Shown here in pieces: positions 1-11,569 of a DNA stretch of 64,000 nucleotides. Both the position numbers and the translations under genes were made by a program. The stretch comes from Xylocopa sonorina (taxonomy: Eukaryota; Arthropoda; Insecta; Hymenoptera; Apidae): assembly GCF_050948175.1 (NCBI RefSeq), contig NC_135195.1, forward strand, positions 2,508,001 to 2,572,000. The letters run 5' to 3'. The stretch's first letter is position 1; the number at the start of each line of letters is the position of its first letter. A model generated the notes under the pieces. The model ran no database searches. It had not been told where the DNA came from and was given only the letters and a program-made list of their open reading frames with translations.

Positions 1-1752
1 TATTATATTTTCTATCTCCTTTTTTTTTCCTCTTTCCGCTTTCTCCACCTCGAGCTTCGGCTAATCCCCTCTCGCTCGTTCCCGCGCACTTTCCTCCCCT
101 AATCTGGCCTTCTCTTCCTCTTGATCTGGGATGCGCGGGTCTCGCGTATCGCGAAATCGAAAGCCAACGAGTAGTCTCGGCCTCGCGATCGCTGCCTCGC
201 CTCGTGAAAGCTGAATATCATCGCGTTCACGCCTCTGGTGTCTCTTCGACACGACAAACAACACCGTCCGCTTCTAATCGGCGAGCACGAAACCACGCTC
301 TTTGGTTAACTAAACGACGAACACGTTCTCTCTTCTCCTTCACCGCTATGTACAAGCATTCTAGTCCTCCCATCTTTGGCACGGAGCTACGATCGAATTT
401 ACATTATTATTAAAACACGCCGCCACCTGTCGCCCTTCCTCTTTCCCTTCCTCTATCCCTTTCCCTCTACGTTTTCATCGTTTTGCTCGCGACACACCCG
501 TGCATACGTACGTACACAATTTTCATTCGAAGAATCGACCATCTCGTTGCTCGTATCGATCCACGCATTGCTACACGACCTGTCATGAACACCACTTGCC
601 GGCTTCCTCGACTATCGAGCGTACGTGAAACACGTGCTAAAGGACGTTTTTATCGGCGGAAGTCTGTTGGAATATCTCTATTTACGATTGCCGATTGATT
701 CGTCGCGGATAACAGTGTTTTAGTTGGATCGAGAAACGTTGGAGACACTCTGCTCTTGTCTGTTATTAATAAATAACGACTACATTAGAAATATACGTTG
801 CGTATCGTTGGTTGGCAATGTTACGTATCGTTCAATTTAATCTGCATGTTTAATGCGTCTGAGGATATCGATATTATTTCAGTAATTTTCGATGGAAAGT
901 CTCCGACGAATCGCATCTCAGTCTGTGACATTTCATTATGCATTAAACAGCCGTGCATTCTTCAGAAGCGTATATAGACGTCCTACGCGTCTCACACGTG
1001 TCATAAACTCTCGATATTTAACTTTTATGACATTAACAGTCGCCTATTATTAAATCGTGAGCGCACAGTGAAAGTTACGCGGTGGTATTTCGCGTTTGAT
1101 CCGCTGACTCGCTCGCTTTCAATCAAAATCACTATTATAGGTGAAATGTTCCAAACTGCAATTTTCAATATTTTTTAAAAACAATTTCTGAATTTGATAA
1201 CCCTAATCCCGATGACCCGATGAAAATTTGTATATAAGATACTTGTCATTGTATCTTAGAATTAAATAGTTACTGCACGACATCCGTGTGAATTTGATGA
1301 AACAAATACGTCGAATCGTTCGTCTTAAAAATTTTATCCTAACTGTATTGCTTTGCTACGTTCGTTCGATGTCATCGGCAAGATCCTTCAACGATATGAT
1401 AATAAGGCAGTTCGACAACGCTGAATGCAATAAATGCATGTCCCGTATGCAGCAGCGATCACGTGCACGCGACATGCGAGACGTACATATCTCTATTAAG
1501 ACTCTACTATAAAGTCAATCTCGACGCGAGATTCAACAGTAGTGGCAAGAAAACCGCGATCGATGAACGATGAGTCGTGTCTGAAGGTTTTAATTAACAA
1601 GATGAGCAATATGTTTATTCGCAGTGTAACTTCTCGATCAGTCAATTGTGTCATCATGAGCATCTTTTCCCAAGAACTTGAAAATAAAAAACCGTTTTCA
1701 AAGCCAGCATAATCGTAGTGCTTTTGGGGATGGTACGATTAAGTAACGAATC
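1..1752. other. Downstream flank, no gene seen
   Basis: The first ~600 bases are pyrimidine-rich on the plus strand (long C/T runs) with CpG-rich patches; the rest is AT-rich. Short open frames exist, but none has splice borders or recognisable motifs. It may hold an extended 3' UTR or the edge of a neighbouring gene outside the window. Confidence 0.4.
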
Positions 1753-1758
1753 TTTATT
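1753..1758 (-). terminator. Candidate polyadenylation signal AATAAA
   Basis: The minus strand reads AATAAA here (TTTATT on the plus strand), about 660 nt after the stop codon. It is the nearest canonical hexamer downstream of the gene. Single hexamers occur by chance in AT-rich DNA, so confidence is modest. Confidence 0.35.
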
Positions 1759-2418
1759 TTAGTTTCACTTAGCTTATCGGTTGTTAATTTTCAGAAAAGT
1801 CAGAAGCTTTTAGCATTTACCAACCAAATGTCGGATCAACTTTCCGTTCGATATTAACCAATATCGACTTTAAACCACTCGAAGCACAATCGCATCCGAC
1901 TAATTAACTACCATTTCCTTTAACATTCCTAGCATAAACTGTCATCCTGAACGCAAAGGACCCTAAAATTCCGACTCGCAACGAAAGTCACTCAACTAGA
2001 AAATTCTCATCTTAATAGCACTTTGTATACCACTTTTCCTAAACAAGATTGGATGTAATTCGGAAGAGAAATAACAAAACGACATTTAAAACAAGAAACT
2101 GCCCTTCCATCTAAGATTCGTTCACTGAAACTATTTCGAATCGCATACAAAAGTCCTCGTATACTTAATTACGTTCTCTGTGTACATAAAATCTGTCCAA
2201 ATCGAGTGACTCTCCTAGCCAGAATCAGAACCGTCCCATTAAATCTTCTCCACCAAACTCGACACCCACCAAAACGACGTGGCAGCGGACCAATGGCCGC
2301 GTGCCAATGGGTGCCGTCGTGCGTATCCTCGAATCTACCCCACAGCCGGTGCAATGCCGCGGCAAAGATGGCGTAAAACTAGAACCGACCGATCGCGTCG
2401 GCGAGCGGTCTTACTATT
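1753..2418 (-). other. Probable 3' UTR of the minus-strand gene
   Basis: Sequence after the stop codon at 2421-2419 loses coding character and becomes AT-rich. The first AATAAA found downstream on the minus strand is at 1758-1753, implying a UTR of roughly 680 nt. A second AATAAA (plus-strand TTTATT) lies near 1617-1612, so alternative ends are possible. Transcript data would settle the end. Confidence 0.4.
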
Positions 2419-4354
2419 TCACGTGAGCGGCAGAGCGCGATGCTCGTCAGCGAAGCCGGTGGACACATCGACCATATTCGGATGAGGCCCCGGCGACGGC
2501 AACACGTTCGTGTCGCTCTCGACGTCCCCGTCGACCGCCTCGCTGTCCGCCGCGCCTGTCAACTCGCGCACGTTCCCCGGAAGATAGTCCTTCCAACTTC
2601 TGAACAGATACCTCGTGAACTTCCGCAGCTGCCGGAATTTACAATAAGTCGCGCCCTCGGCGGACTCGAGCTGCTGCGTTTGAATCAAGAACCCCTTCTC
2701 TTTGAACGTCTGTTCGAGCTTCTCCCTCTGCAGGGACTTCCGAGTCTTCCGCTTCCGGCGGCCCTCCTCCTGGTTGTTGTTCCTCTGGCAAGGGGTCGGT
2801 TGAATTCGCTCGCCAGCAGCGTTTAAGAAAGCTCCGGTCGACGAACCGGATTGGCCAGCCGACTGCTGCAACGCTTCTCTAGGGAAGAACTCGTAGCCGC
2901 GCATACTCTTATCCCCCGTCCCGCTGTAATACCGGAAGTTTCCACCAGAATCCACCGACAGACTCTTCTTCTCTTGAAGACTGGGCTTCGCGCCGCCGGT
3001 GAACTTGAACTTGCATATGCTCACCTCCGTTGCGGGGTTGTTGTTGTTCTCCGTAGGCATAGGCGGGATGAATATAGCCGACCGTTTCCTCTTCGTCGGT
3101 TGTCCTTGGCTGGCTTGGCCCACAGGCGCGTTCCTCTTCAGTCTTGGCGAGACTGGTGGCGGCACGGGGACCGTTTGAGGGGCTTGAACCGGAGGCGGGA
3201 CCAACGGGGGACTCTTCGTCTCCATCATCGAGTATATCGACTTCGGGACGATCTTCTGCTCTTTCGGTGGCTGGTCCACGGTCCTGGGGTAACATTTGTC
3301 AGTCTGCGCCATTTTTTGGTAGTAAAGTAACTGCGACTGCAGCGCCATTGGGTGAATGAACACTCCTGCGTTCGGCCAGTACATGAATCCGGGGTTAGCA
3401 CCTAGCATGGGGTCGATTATATTGTTATTATGATTCACGTTATTGCCACCCCGACTCAGAGGTTCCAACGGACGGTATCCAGGCTCCGAAGAGTACATAG
3501 CACCTATACACTCGACCTCCTCCCCGTCACTGGAGGTCTCACTCTTAACTTGTCCAGACTCGTACACGTTTCCGTGCTTCCTCAGCAGTCTGATCTTCAG
3601 CTGGTTCAGATCGCGGATGCAAAGGTTCAACGGCTCGTCCTGTTCCCTGGCGTTCTCCATTAGCCCGAAAGTCCGCCGCGACTCCTGCGTCAGTCTCTTC
3701 TCCAGCAAGCTGCTGATCCGATTCTGAACGTCGGTGCGCTGGAAAGACATCTGCGGCGAGATCCTTTCGCGGCAGTCGAGCTTGTCCCTGGGCGACAACC
3801 GCCTCTCCTCGTGGCCAGGAGTCCCGGGCAGGATGGTGCCGTAATTCTTGTATATTAAATGGCAAATGTCCGCTTTCTTCGGCTTCCTGCCCCGTCGCGG
3901 TTTGCTGTTGTCCAACGTGATCTCACCCATGTAAGGCAGATCGGAGTACTTCATCGGCGGCCTCGCGGACACTTGCGACGACGGCTGTTGCTGTTGATTG
4001 TGGTTGTGGTGGCCACTGTTCAGAGTATGGGAGGTGGTCGACGTGATGACGGACCTCCTCGAGCCGGACGGTTGACTCGTGTTCACCGTCGGGCAATGAG
4101 CCGACGTGATCTGCGGGCAGAGCTCCTGCTGCATCGCCGCGATCCGTTGCAGCCATCCGTGGACGTCCGCGATCGGGCTGGGCGTCGAGGTGGAGCTGGT
4201 TGGCGCGGGGCTTGGGATCGTCGGCTCCGTCAGCCGCGTTGGCGATGAGTTCAGAGCCTCTTGGGCGAGGGACGCCTCGTAATGGTCCAGGTACTCCGGG
4301 GGCAGCGCTTGGTGATGGAACTTGAGCTTCCATCGCGACTTCCTGCGGCCACGG
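2419..4354 (-). CDS. Terminal coding exon of an unrecognised nuclear regulator-like protein
   Basis: This exon follows an acceptor ending TTGCAG (AG at 4356-4355) and is open for 644 full codons plus one leading base, ending in TGA at 2421-2419. In the assembled 764-residue product it supplies residues 120-764. Visible in order: basic GRRKSRWKLK (122-131) followed by HHQALPPEYLDHY (133-145); an S/T/P-rich linker; a His/Asn/Gln-rich stretch with QQQQ (about 234-245); AT-hook-like KPRRGRKPKK (271-280) running into ADICHLIYKNYGT; PLNLCIRD (361-368), similar to PxDLS-type CtBP motifs; VKSE (389-392); a proline-rich segment (502-523); TKRKR (540-544), a likely nuclear localisation signal; GRRKRKTRK (651-659); and an aromatic, basic C-terminal block around RYLFRSWKDYLPG (701-713). 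No zinc finger, homeodomain or HTH is obvious. The composition and clustered basic motifs imply a nuclear, DNA- or chromatin-binding role; this is inference. I do not recognise the family. Plus-strand frames opposite this exon are shadows. Confidence 0.9.
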
Positions 4355-5469
4355 CTGCAACAGACGTTCAGTGTCTATTTGTTTTAAACTTGCTCGATGC
4401 ATGATACAAACAATGCGGAAATAAAGATTATAAATATCTTTTTTCCTGCATTCATCTATCAGAAGAAGGATAATCGTTTATCCACGATTTTAGTCCGTGG
4501 AACGTAACAGAAGGTTTCTATTATTCAAATTTCTCACGTTCGTTCCGGGATTAATTGGTAATTAATTTTGTCGAGTGCTCGACTGAACGCGTGCAAGGAA
4601 TAATATGGAAATTCGATGCTCGACGCGGATAATTACGTGGACGATACGGGTCTCGGGTTAACGTTGTTTTCCAGCTAGCTGCATTCCGAACCACACCTCG
4701 GAACAGCGATTTATAAAAGCCGCGCCACCTCGCAGCAGGCATATTATGCATAGAGAGAATGTGTCTTTTACCAGCGCTCCTCTTCCAACGGTTGCTCTAA
4801 CGCGGCTCGTTTTAATGAAATTCAATAACGGTAATGGACTCGCGGCATTTCAACGACGTACCAAAGAAGTTCGCACTTTTTGCCGCGCCAGAGAGTACGT
4901 AGAACTCGCGGAACGAACCTGTTTTCCCAGTCTGTTTAATCCCTGTCAAAGGCTATTCAAAGGAGACATTTTCCCGACGGTGTAGCAGGTTTTAATCAGC
5001 GCGTCCACTTGTTGCGTATCTTCCCACCGTATCGTTCGCGCGGCGTTGCATCGTCGCGTATCAAAACTCGATACAAGGATGCGCAACGAGGATTTTCCGC
5101 TATTATAACAACCTGCTACCGACACGATCAAGTAAATACATATATACGTAACAGAACGTTCCAATAAACGCTATTTAAAAATAATAATTTATGTTACAAT
5201 TTATCCGGCGAAGATTCGTTAAAAATGACAAATACCTTAATACCTTTGACAGATTTTTAATTGATTATTAAATATACTAGCATCGAAAATTCTTTTGGAA
5301 ATATATTTAATCCATGTTGCACCAGAAAATGTAAACCACGAGTACTTGCAATTTCTTATTATTGATTTTATAATAAGCAAATAGGGGTAAAATGTTTGAG
5401 TTATAAGTGATTTTGGAGTTGCATAATGGAACGAAGGGACAATAATTAATTAAGAGAGATGGGAATTAC
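4355..5469 (-). other. Intron 2 of the minus-strand gene
   Basis: GT-AG intron of 1115 bp bounded by donor GTAATT (5469) and acceptor TTGCAG (4355). It is AT-rich with no open frame of interest and no recognised repeat. Confidence 0.8.
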
Positions 5470-5637
5470 CTCGGCCTCCCCTTGTTATTCAATTCCGACA
5501 CAGTCTGCCCTGGACTCTCCTCCAGCTCCTGTATCTGGTGATGGCCCGTTTCGTGCCCGTGGCCGTGTTTACTGTCGACGGACGTCGGCGAAGTGTCTGC
5601 ATCTACTTGCGGACTATGAAATTCATCGTTTAATCCT
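5470..5637 (-). CDS. Middle coding exon of the same gene (residues 64-120)
   Basis: On the minus strand a pyrimidine-rich stretch ends in GAATAG (AG at 5639-5638), followed by 168 nt of open frame and a donor CCGAG|GTAATT (gt at 5469-5468). The length is a multiple of three and both borders are phase 2, so it joins cleanly to the exons on either side. The peptide is acidic and His/Ser-rich, with a HGHGHETGHH run and ending KGRP. Splicing to the next exon creates GRPSRGRRKSR, so a basic AT-hook-like cluster (residues 117-127) is assembled across the junction. Being phase-neutral, the exon could be skipped without a frameshift, which would remove the acidic/His segment and half of that cluster. 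No catalytic or folded domain is visible. Function is unknown beyond the nuclear inference for the whole protein. Confidence 0.8.
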
Positions 5638-7321
5638 CTATTCGTGCGGAACAAATAAAAATAATAGAACACCTTTGTACTTAACAGCCAGCAATAAGGA
5701 TAGGGGGGCGGGAACGTGAATAAAGTAAAGTGAAAGTTGTTACACGATACCTATTCGGAACAAAATCGACGCAAACATCAGTCATAAATCGCATCGAGGT
5801 GCTAAAATATACACTGTGCTCAAAAAGTTCCGGTCTACCGTTGCGCTTCACACTTTTCTCGAATTCGCAAATGAGACATGTCCGTGTCATTGTTTCCTGG
5901 TAGAAGTTAAGAAAAATTTATTTTCACAACATTAGCTCTGGAATTTATGATTCCATGACGCAATGAAGTATATACTTTGGAATATTAATATCATCGCTTT
6001 AAAAACTTACTATTTTCCATTAATTACCACTTATCATTACAATTCTAAGATTAACCTCGTGCACTCGATTAGCACTTCTCTTCAATAACACGTACAATTT
6101 ATATATTAAGTAAAATATCGAACTCAATGTTCCTATTTTAGAATTAATTTAAAGGAACGGAAAGACCGTGGTCATTTATTGGTATTTGTTCATTTCGAAA
6201 CAACGCTCTTGCTTTCATAAGATCTCCGCGAAAATATAGGTCGGAGTTATTAATAAATTGTATTGAAAATTGAGAGAGGGAGAGAGAGCGTAAGGGTTTA
6301 ACAGGCACGCATCCACAAATTGCAATTACAATTTGATTGGTTATATAAGAGCAAAGGCTGTAGAGAAACTTTTGGAGGACGCTGTAGACGAGCATTCCGA
6401 TCGCTCGACCCAAGACTTCGAAACTACCCTCGACTACATAAATTATTTTTTTACATTTCGAGCTGATTGCGGCGCACTCGCTACAAAAAAATAATCCGCC
6501 GCTCGTAAACACCACTGAAACGTCCACCAAACCGAAAATATGCACGCCGCACAGCACGAACGCCATTGTACGCGTACAAGCAACACGCGTCCGCGAAATA
6601 ATTTCTGAGCACCGCGTTATTTCATTTCCTTGACAGGACACGTTTATCGCGTCGCGATGCTCAACACGCGGCGATAATAATAACTAATACCACTTTTAGA
6701 TGATTTACATCAACACGTCCGTCCATCGACACGAGCGTTTATTTCGTCGATGGGATACTAATTTTTCTTTCGCGAGTTTAATGGAGACAGAAAACGCTGC
6801 CGAATCTTGTCAGTGAAAATCTACACAGAGTTGAACTTATTTTTATGAAAATTTATGGATCGCTAGATACAGCGTAATAATTTTCTAAAATAAAAAGAAG
6901 ATTTTCTATATAATATCAATTATAGAAATATTAAGAAATTTATTAACACCAAAATTATTTCATCGTCAGTGCATCGATTAATTAAATCTACTCTACCATT
7001 TAACAGTATTTTCATAGGACAGTAACAATTTGGAATATAAAAACAGATTTAAAAACGATTCACTATAAAATAAATAAAAAGAACAGTCCAAGAGTCGAAA
7101 GCACAATAGCGCGAAGATAAAGACTTCATGAATGGGACGCGCGTTCGTCCCGTTTGAAAGATGCCCGCGTACGTGCCCGCGTGCAGCTCTCTCAGAAGCA
7201 TTATGGGAGGCGATCTATTGGTCCAACAAAGAGGAGGTTTACGAGGGAAAGCGTGTTACATAAAGACAGAGCCGGCGTATCGTAGAACGGGACGGTTCGA
7301 TTAGCATAATCGTAGGCTCAC
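5638..7321 (-). other. Intron 1 of the visible gene
   Basis: GT-AG intron of 1684 bp with donor GTGAGC (7321) and acceptor GAATAG (5638). It holds a possible transposon-end fragment at about 5812-5845 and otherwise AT-rich sequence. A 165-codon minus-strand open frame at 6641-6144 has no recognisable features and is treated as chance. Confidence 0.75.
5812..5900. mobile_element. Possible relic of a Tc1/mariner-type element end
   Basis: The segment begins TACACTGTGCTCAAAAAGTT, which resembles the style of Tc1/mariner terminal repeats (TA-CA start followed by a CAAAAAGTT-like run). No matching inverted copy and no transposase remnant were found nearby, so this would be a solo, decayed end at best. 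Confidence 0.2.
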
Positions 7322-7520
7322 CTCAACGCATTCGTGTCACGACTCCGTTCCTCCTCCTCCTGCGGCTCCTGCTTGACCGCCATGTGGAGCAGAGATGGCA
7401 ACGGGCACTTTATGTGTGACGAGTGATGCAGATGCTGCAGAGGGGCGCTGTCTGTGGGGCCGCCGTCTATACCAGTCGATTGTGCGCGAGGCACGACTTC
7501 CTCGGTCTGCATAGTGCCCC
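7322..7520 (-). CDS. First visible coding exon, with probable start codon at 7512
   Basis: The exon follows a branch-site-like GCTAAC and an acceptor CGTTTTCCAG (AG at 7522-7521) and ends at donor GTTGAG|GTGAGC (gt at 7321-7320). The ATG at 7512-7510 has A at -3, a favourable context. From it, 191 nt remain open (residues 1-63 plus two bases of residue 64), ending in phase 2, which fits the next exon (AG+A = Arg64). Together the three exons give 2292 nt, exactly 764 codons. The peptide contains CPLPSLLHMAVKQEPQEEEE (36-55): a short hydrophobic motif next to VKQE, a classic psi-K-x-E SUMO site, then an acidic run. This layout is common in transcriptional regulators. The frame stays open for the 8 nt before the ATG up to the splice site, so a longer N-terminus from an upstream exon ending in phase 1 cannot be excluded. 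Confidence 0.75.
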
Positions 7521-10500
7521 CTGGAAAACGGAATCGTCACCGGTTAGCTTCGAGTCCAGCGATCTACATCGATGGAAACTTTGACTTTTTCCATTTTTTT
7601 TTTCTTCATTCTGATACTCGAACGTTTTCATTTTTAAAGGTGATCATTTTACTGAATCAACAGCTTCCTTCTCAGCTGGACCATTGGTAGTCAATGGAGG
7701 TGGAAGCACTGTTTAAGTGAAATATGTGTGTACTAATTAAATGTTTTAATCAAATATTTTCCAAGAGGATTTAAAGTTTTCAGAGTTTTTCTTAGGACGG
7801 GTTAAGAACAAATTTGAAGTTATAGCATATACTATCTACTTTCTACTATTAAAGTTAGATAGAAACTATGAACTTCTGATGACAATAGCGCAGTGGTTAA
7901 ATACAATATATTATTGTATCTGAAATCGATTCTGATGCTTTCTATCTTTTCAGATGAAAGGAGTATTCCCTTTTCATTGGAATTTATGCCATAATTTACA
8001 TAAAATGAAGTAAACTTTAAATTATAGTTATTCCTTTCCTGGTACCAGTTTATATGTATGTTAATTATTCCTAGATAATTAAACACTCGTTTAATAGACT
8101 ACCGACTCCTGATAGTTTTGTGAATTCGAGATATTTCCGCTCACAGTACCTTCATAACTAGTAAAATAAGTTATCTAAAGGTAATAAGCACAGCTGTACA
8201 CCTGTTATTTTTCGAAATTTGCTGTAATCGTTGTCTAACAGTTGAATATCGAAGATATTTTGAATATCGTAGAAGCTCGCAGAAGACACGATTAAAATTA
8301 CGTCAATCAACTATTGCAACAAGGCTATTTGTGGAGAGTACACTTTTAACATCTGCCAAGATTGCAAACGTCCATTTTTGTCATTTTTCTAAACTTCACT
8401 GAAAGAATATAATAATACTTCTTTTAAGCTACACTAGTTTATTTGAAATAAATAAAGGAAATATAAAAATATACATGCTCTTAATTCGTAGTCTATGAGT
8501 CGAATGATTTGTTTACAGAGTAACACAGATTTAAGTTTAATTATCTAAGATTCTTCGTTCGATTAAAATGAAGTCAATACACGTTCGTATTTTATTTCTG
8601 TGTTTCTCAATTAAGAGAGTAATATTTCTAAGAAATATCGAACGTAAAAACCGCAGTTCCATTAATTATCTCAATTGCGAAAGTGATAAAATTCACCTTC
8701 CTTTCAATGCGTCGTATACAATTTTCAACGCAATAATTTACAACAGCTTACACAGCCTTCCATTTTCAAATTAATAATCATGCTTCTCGTAAACACATTC
8801 ATCTATCTGAACTATCATATTCGTTTTAATGCGCTACAAGAAGTATCTTTTAAAGTGTCTTGCAATATATGCAAAAAAACCTGCGTTGAAAATATTCAGC
8901 TCAACAAAAAGCTCCAAAAAAAAAACATTGTAATTATATATCGCAGAAATTTCTTATATAAAACTAAATTAATATAGAATCACGGAGACACGAGTCTCGA
9001 CAAAAATTTCGCTACATCCTCTCAAATCAAAGAACAACAGTCTACCCAGACAATTAAAAAAAAAATAGTAGCAATGAAAATTGGAAATTCGAAAAAAACG
9101 ATCGTGGATCTCTGGGGCGCGATTCGAAAGCGGACCCTCCGCTCCATTGAATCGGCGCTAAATCGTATGTATATAGGTCCGAACGAGAGGTTACGCGTGG
9201 GCATCCGGCCGCGTCGAGGTTTCGCGCTCGCAACGTACGACGGTTACGGAATATTCATAACCGTCTGGTTAATGAAACATTGTCCGATTGACCGTAAACG
9301 ATCGTCCGAGGCGTGAGAAATGGCGGGAGCCGAACAAACGGCCGGTGGATCGCCGATGGGGTGTTGCGACATCGGACGGGGTGCGGCGTGGGCACGCCGT
9401 CGAACGGACGCCTTCGAGAACGCGTAAAAGGGAAACGCGAACCGTATTACGCTCTAGCTACGGCTTAAGGAATGCTTTTCAGCTCGCCTATGCGCACCTG
9501 TCGCGTATAATTCCTCCTCGATGCTCCTTTAAGCTCATCGAAACGTCGATCCGCCGCGTATAAATATAGGACCCGGACCAGCCGAGTTCTTCGCGCGTAA
9601 TAATAAACGCCGGTGTTTCGTGTGTCGTCGGGTGCCCCGCGCCATGGTACCCATCGAACGTGGGTGTATCGCTGGAAAATCGCACCTGAGATCTCATTCG
9701 GAGATGTGACACGTTTGGCAGCGAGGCACGCGTTCAATCTTTTATTTCTATTAATTAACGTTAGTTAATTGCGTTCTTAGTGCGAAGTGAGCGTGTGGAA
9801 TTGCTATTGATGTCTATAATTGTGTGAAGTATCATTTAAAAAGAGTAAAAAAGAACAGGGAGAAATATGGCATTACTAAAAGTGTAATTTAAGTAATGTT
9901 GAATTGTCTGTTTGTGCCATCGCGAGGATTCAATTTTGAATGTCCGCTAGCGGGACACTTGTTGTCTATTTTCATGAGAGTAGCATATACTCCTAAATCC
10001 TTCAAACTGTTTTTAGATCATTCCGTACTTCAACGGAAACCTGATACGGGTAATAAGTTTCAAACTTGCGAATCGAAAACTGTACGGCTTACACGTGTTA
10101 CTAATTAATTGTAATAACCCGTTATGTCGTAACTTCGTGTTATGAGAAAAATTCCATTCACTTTCGCAATTCTTTCAAACTAGACGAGTTTCTAATCCGT
10201 TCATGAAATAATCTGTAATTAATTTTTTTAAAATTTGTTTCAAATATGTATAAATATGTAGGTGGAAGCAATTATTAATATTTCTGTTTGTGTTGTGCAT
10301 CCCCTGGTACACTCAAAACTATAAATTAAATTTCGAGTCTTATTTAAATATCGTTTGAAATGTATCCAAGATTTATATATGTATGCCTTCACAGTGCAGT
10401 CGACGCATTCCTGACTAATCGAGGTAATAATGCAATATATTACTACCACACATTCGCACGAATGATTCATTAATTTTACGTATGTCGTTGGAGTATTTAA

Positions 10501-11092
10501 AATATTTTAAATGAACTTGCTCTATGTGACATATTATGACAACATCTCCCTTTCAATTTTTTTTTATGCATTGCTCTATACAATTATTACGATATTTGTT
10601 ATATTAATATAGTTTTATCGCACTCTAACCCATTTATTATTATAGAATAACAATATTAATAACGGAGTTATCGATTAAGCAACGTTTAATTGAGAATATC
10701 AGAGACGAGTAGCGATAGTAGTAAGCGAAAAGTAACAGATACGACGGGATTATTCAAGCAAAGGCGAAGCGATTTGGCCGAGCAATGGGCGACGCGACGA
10801 AACGATATCGAAGAAAGACATAACCCATTGGACGAGAGAGCGGAAACAAGAAGTAGAAGAAGAAAAAAAAGGGGGAGACACGAGAACATGTGGAAGTGGT
10901 GAGATGAAGAAGCGTATTGTACATACTGAGTTTGCAGCACACCGTCGGATAAAAATATTCCCGCTCGAAAATAGAAACGGACACACGTACGGGCCCACCC
11001 AACACCCGCAATTCCTGGCCCGTACTTGGCCTTAGTCGATCGGGTTTCACGCCTTTACACCAGCCAGTTTTTCCACGTCTCGCTTAAGACGG
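7521..11092. other. Gene-free stretch upstream of the first visible exon
   Basis: Mostly AT-rich sequence, with one CpG-rich patch at about 9100-9720. That patch contains a TATAAATA at roughly 9559-9566, but no supported transcript or coding exon follows it. Probably intron or upstream sequence of the minus-strand gene, since that gene needs at least one exon at higher coordinates. Confidence 0.4.
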
Positions 11093-11569
11093 AATTACAC
11101 GGTTCGCTCAACGATCGAACAACGGTGCTCGATTCAACGAAATTCAAAACGATGTGAATAAAGCGAGTCGAAATTTAATCGTTCATTTCGATGGAATTGT
11201 AAATTATGGTTCGGTTATTCGCTCGCGTCCATTTTTCTTTCGATTACTGTTCGTAATTTACCCTCGATTAATAACTAGATCGAAAGCAATGTAAATGCGT
11301 AAGGTCTAAATTGAAATTTGATTGACCATTTCGATGGAATCCTGAATTATGGTTCACTTTCTCGCTTTCGTCCATTTTGCTTTTGATTTTTTATTTCTAA
11401 TTATTCTTAATTAATAACTAGATCGAAAGCGTTGTGAATAAAGTGAATTAAAATTCCATTTAATGATAATTAATAACGTGCGCTCCTAATTTCATTTCTG
11501 GTTACTTCGTGTTCAATTATTTTCAAATTTGTCACATTATACAACGAACTTGAAACGAACCGTGTAATT
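11093..11569. mobile_element. MITE-like non-autonomous DNA element with internal tandem repeats
   Basis: AATTACACGGTTCG at 11093-11106 is repeated as its exact reverse complement, CGAACCGTGTAATT, at 11556-11569: 14-bp perfect terminal inverted repeats 477 bp apart. Between them lie about 2.5 diverged copies of a 144-bp unit; the shared string AACTAGATCGAAAGC recurs with AGAT at 11277 and 11421. There is no transposase frame. The outer AATT is palindromic, so it could be part of the inverted repeat or a 4-bp target duplication around ACACGGTTCG ends. Internal tandem units inside short inverted repeats are a known layout for miniature elements. The family is not identified. Confidence 0.5.
11145..11500. 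repeat. 144-bp tandem repeat array, about 2.5 copies
   Basis: Units share GTGAATAAAG, ATTTCGATGGAAT, AATTATGGTTC, TCGTCCATTTT-like and TTAATAACTAGATCGAAAGC blocks in the same order. The last copy is partial and at its start is closer to copy 1 (GTGAATAAAG) than to copy 2. It sits inside the MITE-like element. Confidence 0.7.

Noticed and set aside
2440..4248. Plus-strand open frames of 129-159 codons opposite the terminal exon
   Set aside because: These are antisense shadows of the well-supported minus-strand coding exon.
6144..6641. 165-codon minus-strand open frame within intron 1
   Set aside because: Hydrophobic patches and cysteines look superficially membrane-like, but there is no recognised domain and it lies inside a well-defined GT-AG intron.
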